Shown here piece after piece: positions 6,431 through 7,005 of a DNA stretch of 7,005 bases. Positions within the stretch are counted from its first letter, which is position 1, and each line of letters begins with the position of its first letter. The notes under the pieces were generated by a model. The model had not been told where the DNA came from. It worked only from the letters and a program-made list of their open reading frames with translations, and made no database searches. This DNA is from Actinomycetota bacterium. GTDB taxonomy: Bacteria; Actinomycetota; Thermoleophilia; Gaiellales; Gaiellaceae. Location of the stretch: the NCBI GenBank assembly GCA_019234175.1, contig JAFALP010000170.1, positions 1 to 7,005 of the forward strand. The letters are read 5' to 3'. The position numbers and the translations under genes are program-made.

Positions 6431-7005
6431 GCGGCGGCGTCTTCCAACTTCTCGCGCAGGCGCGCGCGGCCGCGATGTGCATGGCACTTCGCCGTCCCGA
6501 CGGGCATGCCCGCCGCCTCGGCGATCTCCTCGAAGGAGTAGCCGAGGGCGTCCTTCAGGACGACCACCTGCGCCTGCTGCGGCGAGATGCCGGCGAGCGA
6601 GTCGCAGAGCTCGCGACGGAGCTCGGACACGCCGGCGGCCCGCACGGGATCGCCGTCGGGCCCGGCATGAAGGTCGTCGTCGAGCTGGTCGTGCACGCGC
6701 GAGCTCGCGCGCTCGGCCGAGTCGCGGCACGTGTTGACGACGAGGCGGTGCAGCCACGTGGAGAACTGCGCGTCGCCGCGGAACTGGTGCAGGCGGACGC
6801 AGACCTTCGCGAGCGCCTCCTGCGCCGCGTCCTGCGCATCCTCGGGATCTCGGAGGATGTGGCGCGCGAGCCGCTCGACGCGGGGGGCATGGCGTGCGCA
6901 GAGCGCCTCGAGCGCGGCGCGGTCGCCGTCCTTGACACGCGTCACGAGCACTGGATCGCTCAGCTTCTCGTAGACGGGGACGGCCTGCGGGCGCAGCGGC
7001 TGCCG
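6427..7005 (-). CDS. ECF-like RNA polymerase sigma factor (5' end beyond window)
   Basis: The visible 192 residues form a two-domain sigma-70 family protein. Sigma region 2 covers [19 protein letters not shown], then [10 protein letters not shown], and [19 protein letters not shown], the core-binding and -10 recognition part. A hydrophilic linker rich in Asp follows. Region 4 has [13 protein letters not shown], a [19 protein letters not shown] helix-turn-helix, then [11 protein letters not shown]. Regions 1.1 and 3 are lacking, as in group 4 (ECF) factors. A GTG at 6951 could start the gene, but the frame stays open to base 7005 and the residues [17 protein letters not shown] before it look like a real sigma N-terminus, so I treat the gene as cut by the edge. 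The stop overlaps fabZ by 4 nt (ATGA). No anti-sigma gene follows, which is unusual for an ECF factor; one could lie upstream. Its target promoters are unknown; control of the fab operon is inference from position. Confidence 0.88.
   Translation of the reverse strand, partial: RQPLRPQAVPVYEKLSDPVLVTRVKDGDRAALEALCARHAPRVERLARHILRDPEDAQDAAQEALAKVCVRLHQFRGDAQFSTWLHRLVVNTCRDSAERASSRVHDQLDDDLHAGPDGDPVRAAGVSELRRELCDSLAGISPQQAQVVVLKDALGYSFEEIAEAAGMPVGTAKCHAHRGRARLREKLEDAAA

Noticed and set aside
4788..6737. A 649-codon open frame on the plus strand opposite fabD, fabH, fabZ and part of the sigma gene
   Set aside because: It is antisense to four well-identified genes, rich in Arg/Ala/Gly/Pro with no recognisable domain, and is expected from GC-rich codon use on the other strand.
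6431..6757. N-terminal extension of FabZ by about 109 residues
   Set aside because: The extension lies inside the sigma-factor gene and is low-complexity; FabZ proteins start close to the [11 protein letters not shown] motif.

Overview
The window is a dense, strongly GC-rich bacterial segment with almost no non-coding DNA. Codons end mostly in G or C, GTG starts are common, and many genes are joined by 4-nt start/stop overlaps. Protein style and gene order suggest a high-GC actinobacterium, possibly of the Thermoleophilia (Gaiellales/Solirubrobacterales) type. That placement is inference; no rRNA or other taxonomic marker is present.

Right part (2082-7005, all minus strand, so read from right to left): a fatty-acid synthesis type II operon. 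It opens with an ECF-like sigma factor cut by the window edge, followed by fabZ, fabH, fabD, fabG and fabF. Every junction is a 4-nt overlap (ATGA three times, then GTGA twice), so the six genes form one translationally coupled chain. Together they cover initiation (FabH), malonyl loading onto ACP (FabD), condensation (FabF), ketoreduction (FabG) and dehydration (FabZ). Acyl carrier protein and enoyl reductase are not in the window; in particular acpP is absent from the usual place between fabG and fabF. A modest terminator-like hairpin lies just after fabF.

Middle (1455-2006, minus): a YgjP/DUF45-type putative zinc metallopeptidase with an HExxH motif. It converges on, and overlaps by 17 bp, a plus-strand KdgF-like cupin gene (1106-1471).

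Left part (1-1104, minus): a HAD-superfamily hydrolase of the 2-haloacid dehalogenase type, divergent from the cupin with essentially no intergenic space. It is followed, through another 4-nt GTGA overlap, by an arginase/ureohydrolase-like gene that runs off the left edge. This last gene has an N-terminal CxxC...CxxC zinc ribbon and a Gly-Gly-Cys-Cys-Cys stretch where arginases normally carry Gly-Gly-Asp-His-Ser.

Most of the window is core metabolism. The points deserving a second look are the sigma factor heading and overlapping the fab operon, the missing acpP, the zinc-ribbon/arginase-like fusion with altered metal site, and the space-free divergent HAD/cupin pair. No tRNA, rRNA, CRISPR array, insertion sequence or attachment site was seen. 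No gene-free stretch exceeds about 75 bp.
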